Positions 37,173-46,499 are shown, counted from the stretch's first letter. The stretch: DNA of 64,000 nucleotides from Brachyspira hampsonii 30446 (GCF_000316195.1 NZ_JH994110.1:870621-934620); one strand, 5' to 3'. The notes: a model not told the origin generated them from the sequence alone. Numbers and translations are program-made.

Positions 37173-37805
37173 ATGAGTGCTAAAACAGGACAACTTATAT
37201 ATCATTTAACAGCTATAGATAATTTTGAGTCTATAGTAAAAAATGGATTACTTCCTAGAAGTAAAATAAAGCCTAATATTGATGTTGCTGATAATGAAAT
37301 ATTAAACGGAAGAAATAAATATAATTTATTAGATTATGTACCATTTCACTTTTTTATTAATACACCATTTGATGGGGCTATAAAAAAGAAATATAAAACT
37401 ACTGATTTTATTTATATATGTATAAAAAGAACAATAGCTAGGAATCATAATTTTAAAATAATACCATGCCATCCATTATCTAATAAACTTGCTAATTATG
37501 ATAATATTTTATTTAATTATGATGATGGATTTGATTTAATAGAATGGGATATAATAGATAGTGATAACAGAGATTATAATAATCAAGATATAAAAAATGC
37601 ATGTATGGCAGAATGTCTATTTTATGGTAAAATACCAATAATAGAAATTACTTCCATTACAGTAAAAAATAATGAAAGTTTTAATAAAATAGGTGGAATT
37701 TTATTAAAATATGGATTTATCAAAAAAGATAATCAATATAGTTTTCATACTAAAAATTTAAAAAAATATAGCTTTTTTGTCGATATTAGTCCTAGTTGGT
37801 TTTAA
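37173..37805 (+). CDS. darT: DarT-like DNA ADP-ribosyltransferase toxin
   Basis: DarT (DUF4433) attaches ADP-ribose from NAD+ to thymidine in single-stranded DNA and blocks replication; DarG reverses it. The protein has 211 residues from ATG 37173 (AAAGG 10 nt upstream; in-frame starts at 37137 and 37155 are less favoured). Family features are YHLTAIDNFESIVKNGLL at the N-terminus, NLLDYVPFHFFINTPFD, WDIID, and the catalytic glutamate block NACMAECLFYGKIPIIEI (Glu147), followed by ITSITVKNNE. In the PFHF block, the position that is Arg in well-studied DarT proteins appears to be Asn here, so this is a divergent sub-family. The gap to darG is 4 nt, a typical toxin-antitoxin operon. Involved in phage defence in other bacteria. 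Confidence 0.88.
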   Translation: MSAKTGQLIYHLTAIDNFESIVKNGLLPRSKIKPNIDVADNEILNGRNKYNLLDYVPFHFFINTPFDGAIKKKYKTTDFIYICIKRTIARNHNFKIIPCHPLSNKLANYDNILFNYDDGFDLIEWDIIDSDNRDYNNQDIKNACMAECLFYGKIPIIEITSITVKNNESFNKIGGILLKYGFIKKDNQYSFHTKNLKKYSFFVDISPSWF

Positions 37806-37809
37806 AGTT

Positions 37810-38859
37810 ATGATTATATATAAAACAGGCAATATATTAGATACAGATTCTCAATGTATCGTTAATACTGTTAATTGTGAAGGCTATATGGGTAAGGGTT
37901 TAGCTTACCAATTTAAAAAAGCATATCCTGCAAATGAAAAAGCATATATAAAAGCATGTAAAACAGGTGAGATTGCTATAGGAAAAGTCTTTTTATTTGA
38001 AGAAGATAATAAAATAATTGCAAATTTTCCTACAAAAGATAAATGGCGACTTCCTTCAAAAATGGAATATATTAAATTAGGTTTATTAGATTTGATTAAT
38101 AAAATAATAGTAAGACAAATATATTCTATTGCGATTCCGCCTTTAGGTTCTGGAAATGGTGGGCTTAATTGGGAAGATGTAAGAAAGGAAATAGAGTCAT
38201 CTTTTTATGATTTATCAGAAGAAATTGAAGTAGTTGTTTATGAACCTGCTGGAAATATACAAACTAATTTAAAACCTAAAAAAGCTCCTAAATTATCACT
38301 ATCTCATTATGTAGTTAGTAAAATAGAGTCTTTATTAAAATATTACAATGTTAAAGATAAAACATATATTAGACTTCAGAAGAGTTGTTATTTTTTTAAT
38401 CATTTTTATAGAAAGGATTATTTTGATTTTAAAGCATATAAATATGGTCCATATTCTCATGATATAGAGATCGTAAATAAAAAAATTAATGAATATATGC
38501 TTTATTATGATATAAAAGATTATAATGTTTTATGTGATGAAGTTTATAAAACAATAATAAGTAAAAAAATAGAAAGTGAATTAGATAATATTGATAATGC
38601 TATTAAATTATCTTCTGAATATGTTAATAATATAAAATCAAACAGTGAATTAGAATGTTTAACAACTATAATGGTATTAATAAAAGATTACAGTTATACT
38701 ACAGAAGAAGATATAATAAAGGGTTTTAAAGATTGGGAGTTTTCAAAAGAAAAGTCAAGAAAATTTAAGGAAAAAGATATATTAAATTCTATTAATTATT
38801 TATTAAATACAAATATAATATCAAAAGGATTATTAGGATATTGTTTAGTTTCTAATTAA
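37810..38859 (+). CDS. darG: DarG-like macrodomain antitoxin
   Basis: The protein has 349 residues from ATG 37810, immediately after darT; the longer frame from 37777 would overlap darT and has no better start. The N-terminal macrodomain (~1-155) is diagnostic of DarG: YKTGNILDTDSQCIVNTVNCEGYMGKGLAYQFKKAYP, FPTKDKWRLPSKMEYIKLGL, and IAIPPLGSGNGGLNW. It removes ADP-ribose from DNA. The C-terminal domain (YIRLQKSCYFFNHFYRKDYFDFKAYKYGPYSHDIEIVNKKI) matches the toxin-binding region of DarG, which is similar to DUF4065/Panacea. Cytosolic. The pair sits inside a 34-bp direct repeat. Confidence 0.92.
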   Translation: MIIYKTGNILDTDSQCIVNTVNCEGYMGKGLAYQFKKAYPANEKAYIKACKTGEIAIGKVFLFEEDNKIIANFPTKDKWRLPSKMEYIKLGLLDLINKIIVRQIYSIAIPPLGSGNGGLNWEDVRKEIESSFYDLSEEIEVVVYEPAGNIQTNLKPKKAPKLSLSHYVVSKIESLLKYYNVKDKTYIRLQKSCYFFNHFYRKDYFDFKAYKYGPYSHDIEIVNKKINEYMLYYDIKDYNVLCDEVYKTIISKKIESELDNIDNAIKLSSEYVNNIKSNSELECLTTIMVLIKDYSYTTEEDIIKGFKDWEFSKEKSRKFKEKDILNSINYLLNTNIISKGLLGYCLVSN

Positions 38860-38889
38860 TAATATTTTTAATAAAATGATTGGAATAAT

Positions 38890-38923
38890 AAAAGGGCGGC
38901 TATGAATAATGGCTGTCCTTTTT
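38890..38923 (+). terminator. hairpin terminator after darG (direct repeat copy 2)
   Basis: This hairpin is identical over 34 bp to the ileS terminator at 37012-37045. The two copies bracket the darTG genes. Confidence 0.85.
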
Positions 38924-38981
38924 TATTTGTTTTTATTTTGTTTTACTGTATAATAATATCATTACTATTGGAGTGTTATTT

Positions 38982-41900
38982 ATGAAGTCTATTACTAAAA
39001 ATGCAAAAGAATTATTAAAATTAAGAAATTTATTGAACTATGAAATTGATAATGATAAATTAGATTTTTTTAAAAGAGATATTAAATGGTATAGAAATGA
39101 AATAAATAATGCTAAAAATAAAGGTGAGACAGAAGAACATTGTAAGGGTATATTAAATAAATTTTTAGTTAATGCCTTTGGGTATGACAGCAATACAAAA
39201 GGTAAAATAGATTTGGTTATAAAGTTTGATGATAATATTAAAACCATTATAGAAACTAAAAATTATAATAATACATTAGAGATGATTGATGATAATAATT
39301 ATAATAATAAAGCATTTTATCAGACTATACTTTATTATTATAAAAGCAGAAAAAATAAAGATAATAAAGATTTTAATATTGATAATATTATTATTACTAA
39401 TTTTGAAAAAGTGTATTTATTTTCTAAATATGATTTTGAAAAACTTATTAATGATAATCAGATAGTGAATTATTTTAATGAAAATAGTAAAGTAAAAAAT
39501 GAAACTTTTTATAAGATTTGCAGCGGATTTTTAGATAATATTAATCTTGAGGTTGTTGGGTATAAGATAGATTTATTTAATGATGATGAGGTTCTTATAT
39601 ATAGGTTTTTTAATTCTTATAATATTTGTTCTGTTAAACTTGGAAATGATATTAATTCTATATCGAATACATTTTATAAAGAAATAATTTATATGATGGG
39701 GCTTGAAGAAGATAAAGAAAAGAAATTGCGTTTATCTAATGTTGATAATAGTTTAATAAGGCTTACTATGGACGTAATTAGAAATAGCAGTGATAAAACA
39801 AATGAAAATGATATCTTTGATGAGGCTTTGAAACTTAATATTATATGGGTTAATAGAATATTATTTTTAAAGATACTTGAGGCACAGCTTAGGACTTTTA
39901 GAAATGATAAACATTTGGATATATTAAATCCTTTTAAAATTAAAGATTATAATTATTTGTATACATTATTCTTTAATGTGCTTGCTAAGCCTAAAAATAT
40001 GAGGTCATCTAATAATGATTATAATTATATACCTTATCTTAACAGTTCATTATTTGAAGAGGGTAAAGATGAGCTGATTTTTTCTATAACAAAATTGAAT
40101 AATGATTCAAAAATGAAAATTATGTCTGGGAGTATACTTTATAATGATAGGGATTTTAACAGCAGTCAATTAACATTTTTGGAGTATATACTTAGATTTT
40201 TGAATTGCTATGTATTTAATGCTGATGCTAAGAATGTAGATAAAAATACAATAATAAAATCTTCAGTTTTGGGACTTGTATTTGAAAGGCTTAATGGGTA
40301 TAAGGACGGCTCGCATTTTACTCCGCCTGCTATCACTATGTATATGGCTAGGTACAGCATAGAAAAAATTATTATTGAGAAGTTTAATAAATATTTTAAG
40401 GAGACGCATTTTAATAATATAGAAGAAGTAAAAAATTATGTGAGGGCTAATATACATATTTATAGGGATAATATAAAAGATATTTTGAACTCTATAAAGA
40501 TAATAGATCCTGCATGCGGAAGCGGACACTTTTTGGTTGCTTGTTTGAATGAGCTTATAAGGATAAAGAGTGAGTTTAGAGTTTTGCATGATAATATAGA
40601 TATTAATATATCGGAAGATGAGCTTGTTATAAATTATATAGACGGTACGCATTTTAAGTATAATATAGAAAATGATAATATTACAGAGAGAAAGCAGGAG
40701 ATAGAAAAGACATTATTTGAAGCTAAGGAGCATATTATCAGTAATCAGCTTTACGGGGTTGATATAAATCCGAACTCTGTAAATATATGCCGTTTGAGAT
40801 TATGGATAGAATTATTAAAGAGCAGTTATTATACGGATATAAAAAGCGATGAGAGGTTTATCGATTTGGAGATACTTCCTAATTTGGAGTTTAAGATAAT
40901 ATCTGCTAATAGTTTGATAGAGCTTGATGATAAAGAAGTGAGTTTGATATCTCTTACTTGGGATAAGAATGAGCTTATCAAAAATATGCGGGAGTATTTT
41001 AATGCGAGTTATGAGAATAAGAATGGTATAAGAAAGGAGATTTTAAGGCTTATTAAAGAGTATTCTAATCATAATGCGAAATTAGAAAATTATAATCCGT
41101 TTGACATGCTAAAAAGCTATGATTTTTTTGACAGCGGTTTGATGTTTGGGGTAGATAAATTCGATTTGGTGATAATGAATCCGCCTTATTTTCAGCTTAC
41201 GGGAAATCATCAATACTTGAATTATTTTGATAAAAAAGATAGTAAAGTTTCGGACATTTATCAATTATTTATGGAAATGTCTTTTAATAGATTGATTGAT
41301 GAGAGCGGTATTGTAAGTGCTGTAGTATCTAATAAGTGGATGCGTGCGGGTTATGGGGAGAGGACGAGGAAGTTTTTATATGATAGGGCTTATGTTTATG
41401 AGGTTATAGACTTGGGGGCTAATTGGTTTGAAAGTGCTACGGTGGATACTAATATTATCAGCTATGGTAAGCGTAAAGAGGATATTCAGGAGAAAATTAA
41501 TGCGTACAAAATAAGTTTATGCGATGATATTTTTAAATCTAAAAAAGATAAATTATCAGGCGTAGAAAAAGAGTGCTTTATTTATCCTAAGAAAGATAAC
41601 AGCTCTTGGATAATTTTAAATGAAGATGAGAAGTCTATATTGGAGAAAATACATAGATTTAAGGCTTTGAAGGATTGGGGTATAAAAATAAATTTTGGGA
41701 TAAAAACAGGATTTAATGAAGCGTTTTTTATCGATGAAGAAACTAAAAATAATCTTATAAAAGAAGATGCTAAAAGTGCAGAATTAATTAAACCATTAAT
41801 AAGAGGTCGGAATATAGCGAAATATTATTCAATTGTAAAAGAATATTTAATTAATATTCATAATGGTATAAAAGAAAAAGATATACCGCCTATTAATATA

Positions 41901-42431
41901 AAAGATTATCCAGCTATAAAAAGGCATTTAGATAAATATTATAAACAATTAGAAAAAAGACAGGATAAGGGAGATACTCCTTATAATTTAAGAAATTGTG
42001 CTTATTTAGAAGATTTTGAAGAAGCTAAAATAGCATGGGGAAATATAAGCAGTGAGAGTAGATTTTGTTATTTATTTAAAGATTTTTTTGTTTCCGCTCC
42101 TGCAAATATATTAACAATTAATTCTAAAGATGAAAATATTTTAAAATATTTGTTAGCAGTAATGAATTCTAAAGTTTTTAATTATCAGTTTACTAATTTT
42201 GGTATTACTTTAGGGCATGCTTATGAATGGAAAAAACAATATGTAGAACCATTAAAAATTCCAGAACCTGACAAAGATACTGAAAATAAATTAGTTAATC
42301 TCGTTGACGATATTATTCGGCTTAAAAAAGAGAACAAGGACGCTTCAGGGCTTGAGGCGGAGGTGGATAAGATTGTATACTCTTTATACGGGCTTACTGA
42401 TGAGGAAATAAAGATTATTGAGGGGGAGTAA
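38982..42431 (+). CDS. type IIG restriction-modification enzyme (Eco57I-like)
   Basis: The protein has 1149 residues from ATG 38982 (GGAG 8 nt upstream; GTG at 38973 is unlikely). One polypeptide carries both activities. The N-terminal PD-(D/E)XK nuclease shows KIDLVIK (Asp ~76), TIIETKNYN (Glu ~91, Lys ~93) and FYQTILYYY. The central N6-adenine methyltransferase has motif I IIDPACGSGHFLVACL (~508) and motif IV LVIMNPPYFQL (~732), preceded by a helical connector. The C-terminal part (RGRNIAKYY, the YLEDFEEAKIAWGNISSES and LGHAYEWKKQYV blocks) is a target-recognition domain followed by two DNA-contact segments. PglX-like methylases are similar, but these lack a nuclease. The stop codon touches the ATG of a KAP NTPase. 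Confidence 0.93.
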   Translation: MKSITKNAKELLKLRNLLNYEIDNDKLDFFKRDIKWYRNEINNAKNKGETEEHCKGILNKFLVNAFGYDSNTKGKIDLVIKFDDNIKTIIETKNYNNTLEMIDDNNYNNKAFYQTILYYYKSRKNKDNKDFNIDNIIITNFEKVYLFSKYDFEKLINDNQIVNYFNENSKVKNETFYKICSGFLDNINLEVVGYKIDLFNDDEVLIYRFFNSYNICSVKLGNDINSISNTFYKEIIYMMGLEEDKEKKLRLSNVDNSLIRLTMDVIRNSSDKTNENDIFDEALKLNIIWVNRILFLKILEAQLRTFRNDKHLDILNPFKIKDYNYLYTLFFNVLAKPKNMRSSNNDYNYIPYLNSSLFEEGKDELIFSITKLNNDSKMKIMSGSILYNDRDFNSSQLTFLEYILRFLNCYVFNADAKNVDKNTIIKSSVLGLVFERLNGYKDGSHFTPPAITMYMARYSIEKIIIEKFNKYFKETHFNNIEEVKNYVRANIHIYRDNIKDILNSIKIIDPACGSGHFLVACLNELIRIKSEFRVLHDNIDINISEDELVINYIDGTHFKYNIENDNITERKQEIEKTLFEAKEHIISNQLYGVDINPNSVNICRLRLWIELLKSSYYTDIKSDERFIDLEILPNLEFKIISANSLIELDDKEVSLISLTWDKNELIKNMREYFNASYENKNGIRKEILRLIKEYSNHNAKLENYNPFDMLKSYDFFDSGLMFGVDKFDLVIMNPPYFQLTGNHQYLNYFDKKDSKVSDIYQLFMEMSFNRLIDESGIVSAVVSNKWMRAGYGERTRKFLYDRAYVYEVIDLGANWFESATVDTNIISYGKRKEDIQEKINAYKISLCDDIFKSKKDKLSGVEKECFIYPKKDNSSWIILNEDEKSILEKIHRFKALKDWGIKINFGIKTGFNEAFFIDEETKNNLIKEDAKSAELIKPLIRGRNIAKYYSIVKEYLINIHNGIKEKDIPPINIKDYPAIKRHLDKYYKQLEKRQDKGDTPYNLRNCAYLEDFEEAKIAWGNISSESRFCYLFKDFFVSAPANILTINSKDENILKYLLAVMNSKVFNYQFTNFGITLGHAYEWKKQYVEPLKIPEPDKDTENKLVNLVDDIIRLKKENKDASGLEAEVDKIVYSLYGLTDEEIKIIEGE

Positions 42432-44423
42432 ATGGAAAATAAAGATAATTATTTTAAATATATAGAAAATACAATAAAACATTATTTAGCTGAAGAAAAT
42501 ACAGATTATGGAATAATGCTTACAGGTGAATGGGGAGCTGGTAAAACATATTATGTGAAAAATAATTATAAAGATAGTATATATGTATCTGTTGCAGGAA
42601 AAAATACTATAGATGATGTAATTTATGATATAAGCATATCTGGTATTTTTGATGTTCCCAAAAAAGACTCAGATTGTCCAAATATAAAAGCTATAAATAA
42701 TGTAAATAAAATGGCATTAAAAATTTTTAAACCTATAATAAAATATACTAATAATATTTTAGAAGAACCTATTATGAAAATATTATCTGATATAAGTAAT
42801 AATTCTATTGAAATTAATAAAATATTATTAATTATTGATGATTTAGAAAGATTATCTAAAAATATAAATATAGAAGATTTATTATATTCTATTTATGATA
42901 ATTTTATATCGAATAATGTAAAAGTATTATTTATTTGTAATGAAGAAGTATTAATTAATAATGGAGAGTATAATAAAATAAAAGAAAAAATCATAAGGCA
43001 TACTATAAAATTACATAGTATAGATAAAAATAATTTTAAATTATTTTTAGAAACATATATAATAAAAAATTTAATATATGATAAAGACATAGAAAATTAT
43101 TATATTAGTAATCATTTTTTTTATGAGCAATGCATACCTAATATTATTAATATATTTATGGAAATGGAATGTTATAATATAAGGACTTTTAAAAAATTCT
43201 TCGATATGTCAAAATATTTCTTAAATGAAATAAATAGATTTATAGAGAAAGAAGAATATAAATTAAACAATAATGAAGAATTATTTTTAGAAATATTAAA
43301 AATATTTGCAATTGTTTTAATAGTATATGATAAAAATATAATAAATAATAGCATTTTTGTAAGTAAAGAAGAATATGATAAATATCATTCAGAAATTATT
43401 ACTGAAGCAATAATAAAAAATGCTATAGAAAATTGTTCTATGGATATGAAAACGGAGGAAAATCAAAATGTAAATAATAATATTAATCAAGAATATTTAT
43501 CTAAATTTAAAGAATTAATTTCAAATATAGGAAAACAATATGTTATAAGAAATGAAACAAAAAAATATATTTTATATTATTTTTATAAATATATAGAATG
43601 CGGAATGTTAAATTATGAAGAATTGTTTTTAGAATATAAAAATCATATTTATCTAAATAAAAAATATTTAAAATCTTATAAAATAATTAGTGAAGGCTAT
43701 GAAAATTCTGAAATTATCAAAGAAAATATAGATATTGTTTTTAATATTATAGAAAAAGAAATTGATAATTTTATGGATTCAGATTGTTTCGATATATATA
43801 GTAAAGTTTATTTTTATTATTATGATATTATTTATGATAATAAAGATAGATATTTAAAAATTTTAAAAAATGCATTATATAATTATTGGAACAATGCAGA
43901 TGTTAATGGTATTTTTCTTATAAAAAATGAATATGAGCATAATAATTTTTTCTATTTTATATCTCGTAATGATATTATATCCATTAATAATAATGATGTT
44001 TTAATAAATTATGAAAGAGAATTATTAAATAATTTGTATGAAAAGAAAATAAAAGAAGTTCCAGAAGAATTTTATAATGTTTTAGAAAATTTTAATAATC
44101 ATAACAAATATTATTTTTTTTCTGACTTTGGACAATATAATTATGCAATAGTACATTTGTTGTTTTTATCTCAAAATTTACGACTTATTACAAAAGATGT
44201 TTTTTCAATAAGAATATTTTTATTTTTTTTGAATTCAAAAACTATTATTTATAATGCTTTTCAAAAGTATAAAATATATGATTATAATGCTAAAGAATTG
44301 AAAGATATGGTAAATAATTTGATACCATTTGTAGATAGTATAGAAACAAATGATAAATACTTATTAGATAGAATAAAAGAATTAAGAGAAAGAATAGAAT
44401 TCTATAATAATACAGATTATTAG
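42432..44423 (+). CDS. KAP-like P-loop NTPase associated with the type IIG enzyme
   Basis: The protein has 663 residues. Walker A is GEWGAGKT at residues 32-39 and Walker B is ILLIIDDLERL near 130-138, the spacing and wording of KAP-family NTPases (also seen in phage-exclusion proteins such as PifA). No clear membrane helices are seen, unlike many KAP proteins. The ~450-residue C-terminal region is very rich in Asn, Lys, Ile and Tyr and unassigned. The ATG follows directly after the stop of the type IIG enzyme, so translation is probably coupled. This suggests a two-component defence system in which the NTPase adds a back-up or signalling activity. That role is inferred; no such pair is known to me. 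Confidence 0.83.
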   Translation: MENKDNYFKYIENTIKHYLAEENTDYGIMLTGEWGAGKTYYVKNNYKDSIYVSVAGKNTIDDVIYDISISGIFDVPKKDSDCPNIKAINNVNKMALKIFKPIIKYTNNILEEPIMKILSDISNNSIEINKILLIIDDLERLSKNINIEDLLYSIYDNFISNNVKVLFICNEEVLINNGEYNKIKEKIIRHTIKLHSIDKNNFKLFLETYIIKNLIYDKDIENYYISNHFFYEQCIPNIINIFMEMECYNIRTFKKFFDMSKYFLNEINRFIEKEEYKLNNNEELFLEILKIFAIVLIVYDKNIINNSIFVSKEEYDKYHSEIITEAIIKNAIENCSMDMKTEENQNVNNNINQEYLSKFKELISNIGKQYVIRNETKKYILYYFYKYIECGMLNYEELFLEYKNHIYLNKKYLKSYKIISEGYENSEIIKENIDIVFNIIEKEIDNFMDSDCFDIYSKVYFYYYDIIYDNKDRYLKILKNALYNYWNNADVNGIFLIKNEYEHNNFFYFISRNDIISINNNDVLINYERELLNNLYEKKIKEVPEEFYNVLENFNNHNKYYFFSDFGQYNYAIVHLLFLSQNLRLITKDVFSIRIFLFFLNSKTIIYNAFQKYKIYDYNAKELKDMVNNLIPFVDSIETNDKYLLDRIKELRERIEFYNNTDY

Positions 44424-44439
44424 TTGTTTAATATTGGAT

Positions 44440-44705
44440 AATAAACCGCACCTACATTTTACTGTCCTTAATATTAAGATATACGGTGCGGGTTGCCCGT
44501 ATGGCGAATACTCAGCCGCACGTACATTGTACTGTCCGTAATGGGTTGCGTTGCCGTGCGGAATGCCCGTATGGCGAATACTCAGCCGCACTTACAGGGG
44601 GCGTTTGGTAAGGGAAAGCGATACCGTGCGGGAAGGTGCTACAGCTCGTAGGCGGGAATGCCCCCGACCGTAGGGAGTGCGTAGCTAGGCGAGTAGTTTT
44701 TCGTT
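44440..44705. repeat. GC-rich palindromic repeat array, block 1
   Basis: Repeating units have CAGCCGCA at the left and GTGCGG at the right, able to pair as hairpins, with internal words TACATTTTACTGTCC and TTAATATTAAGATATACG. GGCGTTTGGTAAGGG also appears. The GC content is far above its surroundings. It starts about 20 bp after the KAP gene stop. Confidence 0.8.
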
Positions 44706-44875
44706 TTTTTCTAAAAAAGTTACTGTTTGCAGGCTTATTTTGTTAAAAATGTTTGTTTAATAATAAGGGCGGGTTTGGGTGGGTTATAAGGTACATTTTT
44801 AAAAAATTATTTCTGTGTTAGTTTTTATATTTCTGGGTTGGCTTTTTAGTTAGTTTATTTTTTGATGTTGTGTAA

Positions 44876-45125
44876 TCAGCCGCACCTACATTTTACTGTC
44901 CTTAATATTAAGATATGCGGTGCGGGTTGCCCCTACGGCGAGTAGTCAGCCGCATACCCTTACTCCTACGGAGGACTTCGTCAGGTACTTCCTTCGGTCG
45001 CGTACATGGGGCGTTTGGTAAGGGAAAGCGATACCGTGCGGAATGCCCGCACGAAGTGTACCCGAAACGAAGTAAGGGTATAGGCGAATACTGCGGGAAG
45101 GTGCCGACCGTAGTAGGTAAGTGCG
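44876..45125. repeat. GC-rich palindromic repeat array, block 2
   Basis: Here are two to three more units of the same family (CAGCCGCACCTACATTTTAC, then CAGCCGCATACCC), including GGCGTTTGGTAAGGG and GATACCGTGCGG. Its right end supplies the last codons of the DUF2442 gene. The open frames here are repeat-derived and not genes. Confidence 0.8.
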
Positions 45126-45374
45126 TTAGCTAAACTCGTAGGCATAGTATAAAGTATTACATGATATATCCAAATCATCATTCCAAGAAATACCGTATCC
45201 GCCAGCATCCACCTTTACAAGATTAAATAAACTGATGTCATTTAAAATTTCAAACTCTTTATGCTCAGAGATTAGTTTTTTCACATCGTAATATTTTACT
45301 TCTTCGTTTTCAAAGATTATTTTTAAGATTAGATTGTCCATAGCTTTTACATTTTTTATTTTGTGGAAAACCAT
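45126..45374 (-). CDS. DUF2442 family protein
   Basis: This 82-residue protein matches the DUF2442 pattern: KNVKAMDNLILKIIFENEEVKYYDVKKLI, then FNLVKVDAGGYGISWNDDLDISCNTLYYAYE. These small proteins usually come paired with DUF4160, as here, where DUF4160 ends 2 nt upstream. The pair is often listed as a putative toxin-antitoxin-like or mobile module, but no activity is established. The last codons run into the GC-rich repeat array (stop at 45126-45128), so the native C-terminus may have been replaced by repeat sequence. Confidence 0.85.
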   Translation of the reverse strand: MVFHKIKNVKAMDNLILKIIFENEEVKYYDVKKLISEHKEFEILNDISLFNLVKVDAGGYGISWNDDLDISCNTLYYAYEFS

Positions 45375-45376
45375 AA

Positions 45377-45637
45377 TTACTCCAAAGGTTCTAATTGTTT
45401 AAAGTTTTGTGTATTCCAAATATTTAGTAGTTCATCTTGATTATTTTTAGCCCATTCTAATACAAGAGAGCATGCTTTATTAGGCAAATCTCCTTCTATC
45501 ATTTTTAATTCGTTTATATCGATAACTCCAACATATTCTCCATATATAGCATGAAAGTGCGGAGGATTATGTTCTTTTTGCTGAAAATACATTTTGATGA
45601 TGATACCATAAAATCTTGATATAACAGGCATTGGCAT
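45377..45637 (-). CDS. DUF4160 family protein
   Basis: This 86-residue protein is clearly DUF4160: PVISRFYGIIIKMYFQQKEHNPPHFHAIYGEYVGVIDI, then ACSLVLEWAKNNQDELLNIW. The conserved HNPPHFHA segment, rich in His, suggests metal or nucleic acid contact. It is upstream of and nearly overlapping with DUF2442. The two genes are flanked on both sides by the GC-rich repeat family, so the module may move by recombination between the arrays. Function unknown. Confidence 0.88.
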   Translation of the reverse strand: MPMPVISRFYGIIIKMYFQQKEHNPPHFHAIYGEYVGVIDINELKMIEGDLPNKACSLVLEWAKNNQDELLNIWNTQNFKQLEPLE

Positions 45638-45711
45638 TCCTTATTTTTTTATTAATTCTAACACATAGATTATGTTTTTACAAATATTTTATTTTTGTTT
45701 GATTTTGGGTA

Positions 45712-45930
45712 CTCAGCCGCACCTACATTTTACTGTCCTTAATATTAAGATATACGGTGCGGGAAGCCACTACGGCGAGTAGTCAGCCGCATACCGACTT
45801 GTCATGTACTTTCTTCGGTTGCGTACAGTTGGCGTTTGGTAAGGGCTTGCGTTGCCGTGCGGAATGCCCGCACGAAGTGTACCCGCAACGAAGTAAGGGT
45901 ATAGGCGAATACTGCGGAAGCTAAGCGGTA
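45712..45930. repeat. GC-rich palindromic repeat array, block 3
   Basis: The same units as at 44440 and 44876 (CAGCCGCACCTACATTTTAC, GATATACGGTGCGGG, GGCGTTTGGTAAGGG, GTTGCCGTGCGG) lie on the other side of the DUF2442/DUF4160 pair, in the same orientation. Confidence 0.8.
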
Positions 45931-45965
45931 GTTGATTTTATATTGAATAACTTTATAATTAAATT

Positions 45966-46497
45966 ATGGATAAAAAAGAAATTATTAATAAACTTACAAA
46001 TAATAATAAAAATATTAAATATTCTTATTTTTGTAATATTAGACTTGTTTCAAAACTACTTGACAAGATTACATATGAAAATTTCGTAATTTTATAATTT
46101 ATAAAATAATGTTTGACATGTTTTATAAATTATTGTTTTAGTATATAAATGTGCAGTCTTTCGCCGCAGGCGTACTTCGTATGTGCCACACCGAAGGCGG
46201 ACAGGCGTCACAAAAGAAGTTGGGTTTGGCACGACTGGGTGCTTCGCAGCAAAGCCCCAACTATAATCAAAAAAATATTAAATTAAAAAACTATAAATAT
46301 TAAAAATTTGAGTTTTGAAACAAGTCTATTGTTGAATTTTTTGGTTTTGTGTGTAAAAGGCAAGAGGAATCCATAGAATATATTCCAAAATAGGAGTTAG
46401 TGAGTTTATTAATATACAAAATGTTAATGGTGAGGTAAAACCTTATCAAGTTAAGCAGTTTTTATCTCTTGTTAAAAAATATTGTTTGGAGGAGTAA
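45966..46497 (+). pseudogene. hicA: hicA toxin gene broken by a MITE-like insertion and a frameshift
   Basis: Two coding parts flank a 285-bp element. The first part reads MDKKEIINKLTNNNKNIKYSY and then FCN up to the insertion near 46041. After the element, the same frame continues VEFFGFVCKRQ; then one base is missing, and the next frame gives GIHRIYSKIGVSEFINIQN and GEVKPYQVKQFLSLVKKYC to a stop at 46495-46497. This is a HicA mRNA interferase (the conserved His is in GIHRIY). Removing the element with one TA copy leaves the reading frame in phase, so the insertion was simple. The toxin should be inactive, while hicB downstream is intact. Confidence 0.85.
46042..46326. mobile_element. MITE-like element inserted in hicA
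   Basis: It is flanked by TA at 46040-46041 and 46327-46328. The ends are GACTTGTTTCAAAACTACTT and GAGTTTTGAAACAAGTC. The core has the family GC-rich island (ACTTCGTATGTGCCACACC, GCTTCGCAGCAAAGCCCC). This copy proves mobility because the disrupted gene can be read on both sides. Confidence 0.92.
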
Positions 46498-46499
46498 TT

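Noticed and set aside
44915..45208. Open frames within the GC-rich array
   Set aside because: Composition and sequence are those of the palindromic repeat units on both strands; not genes.
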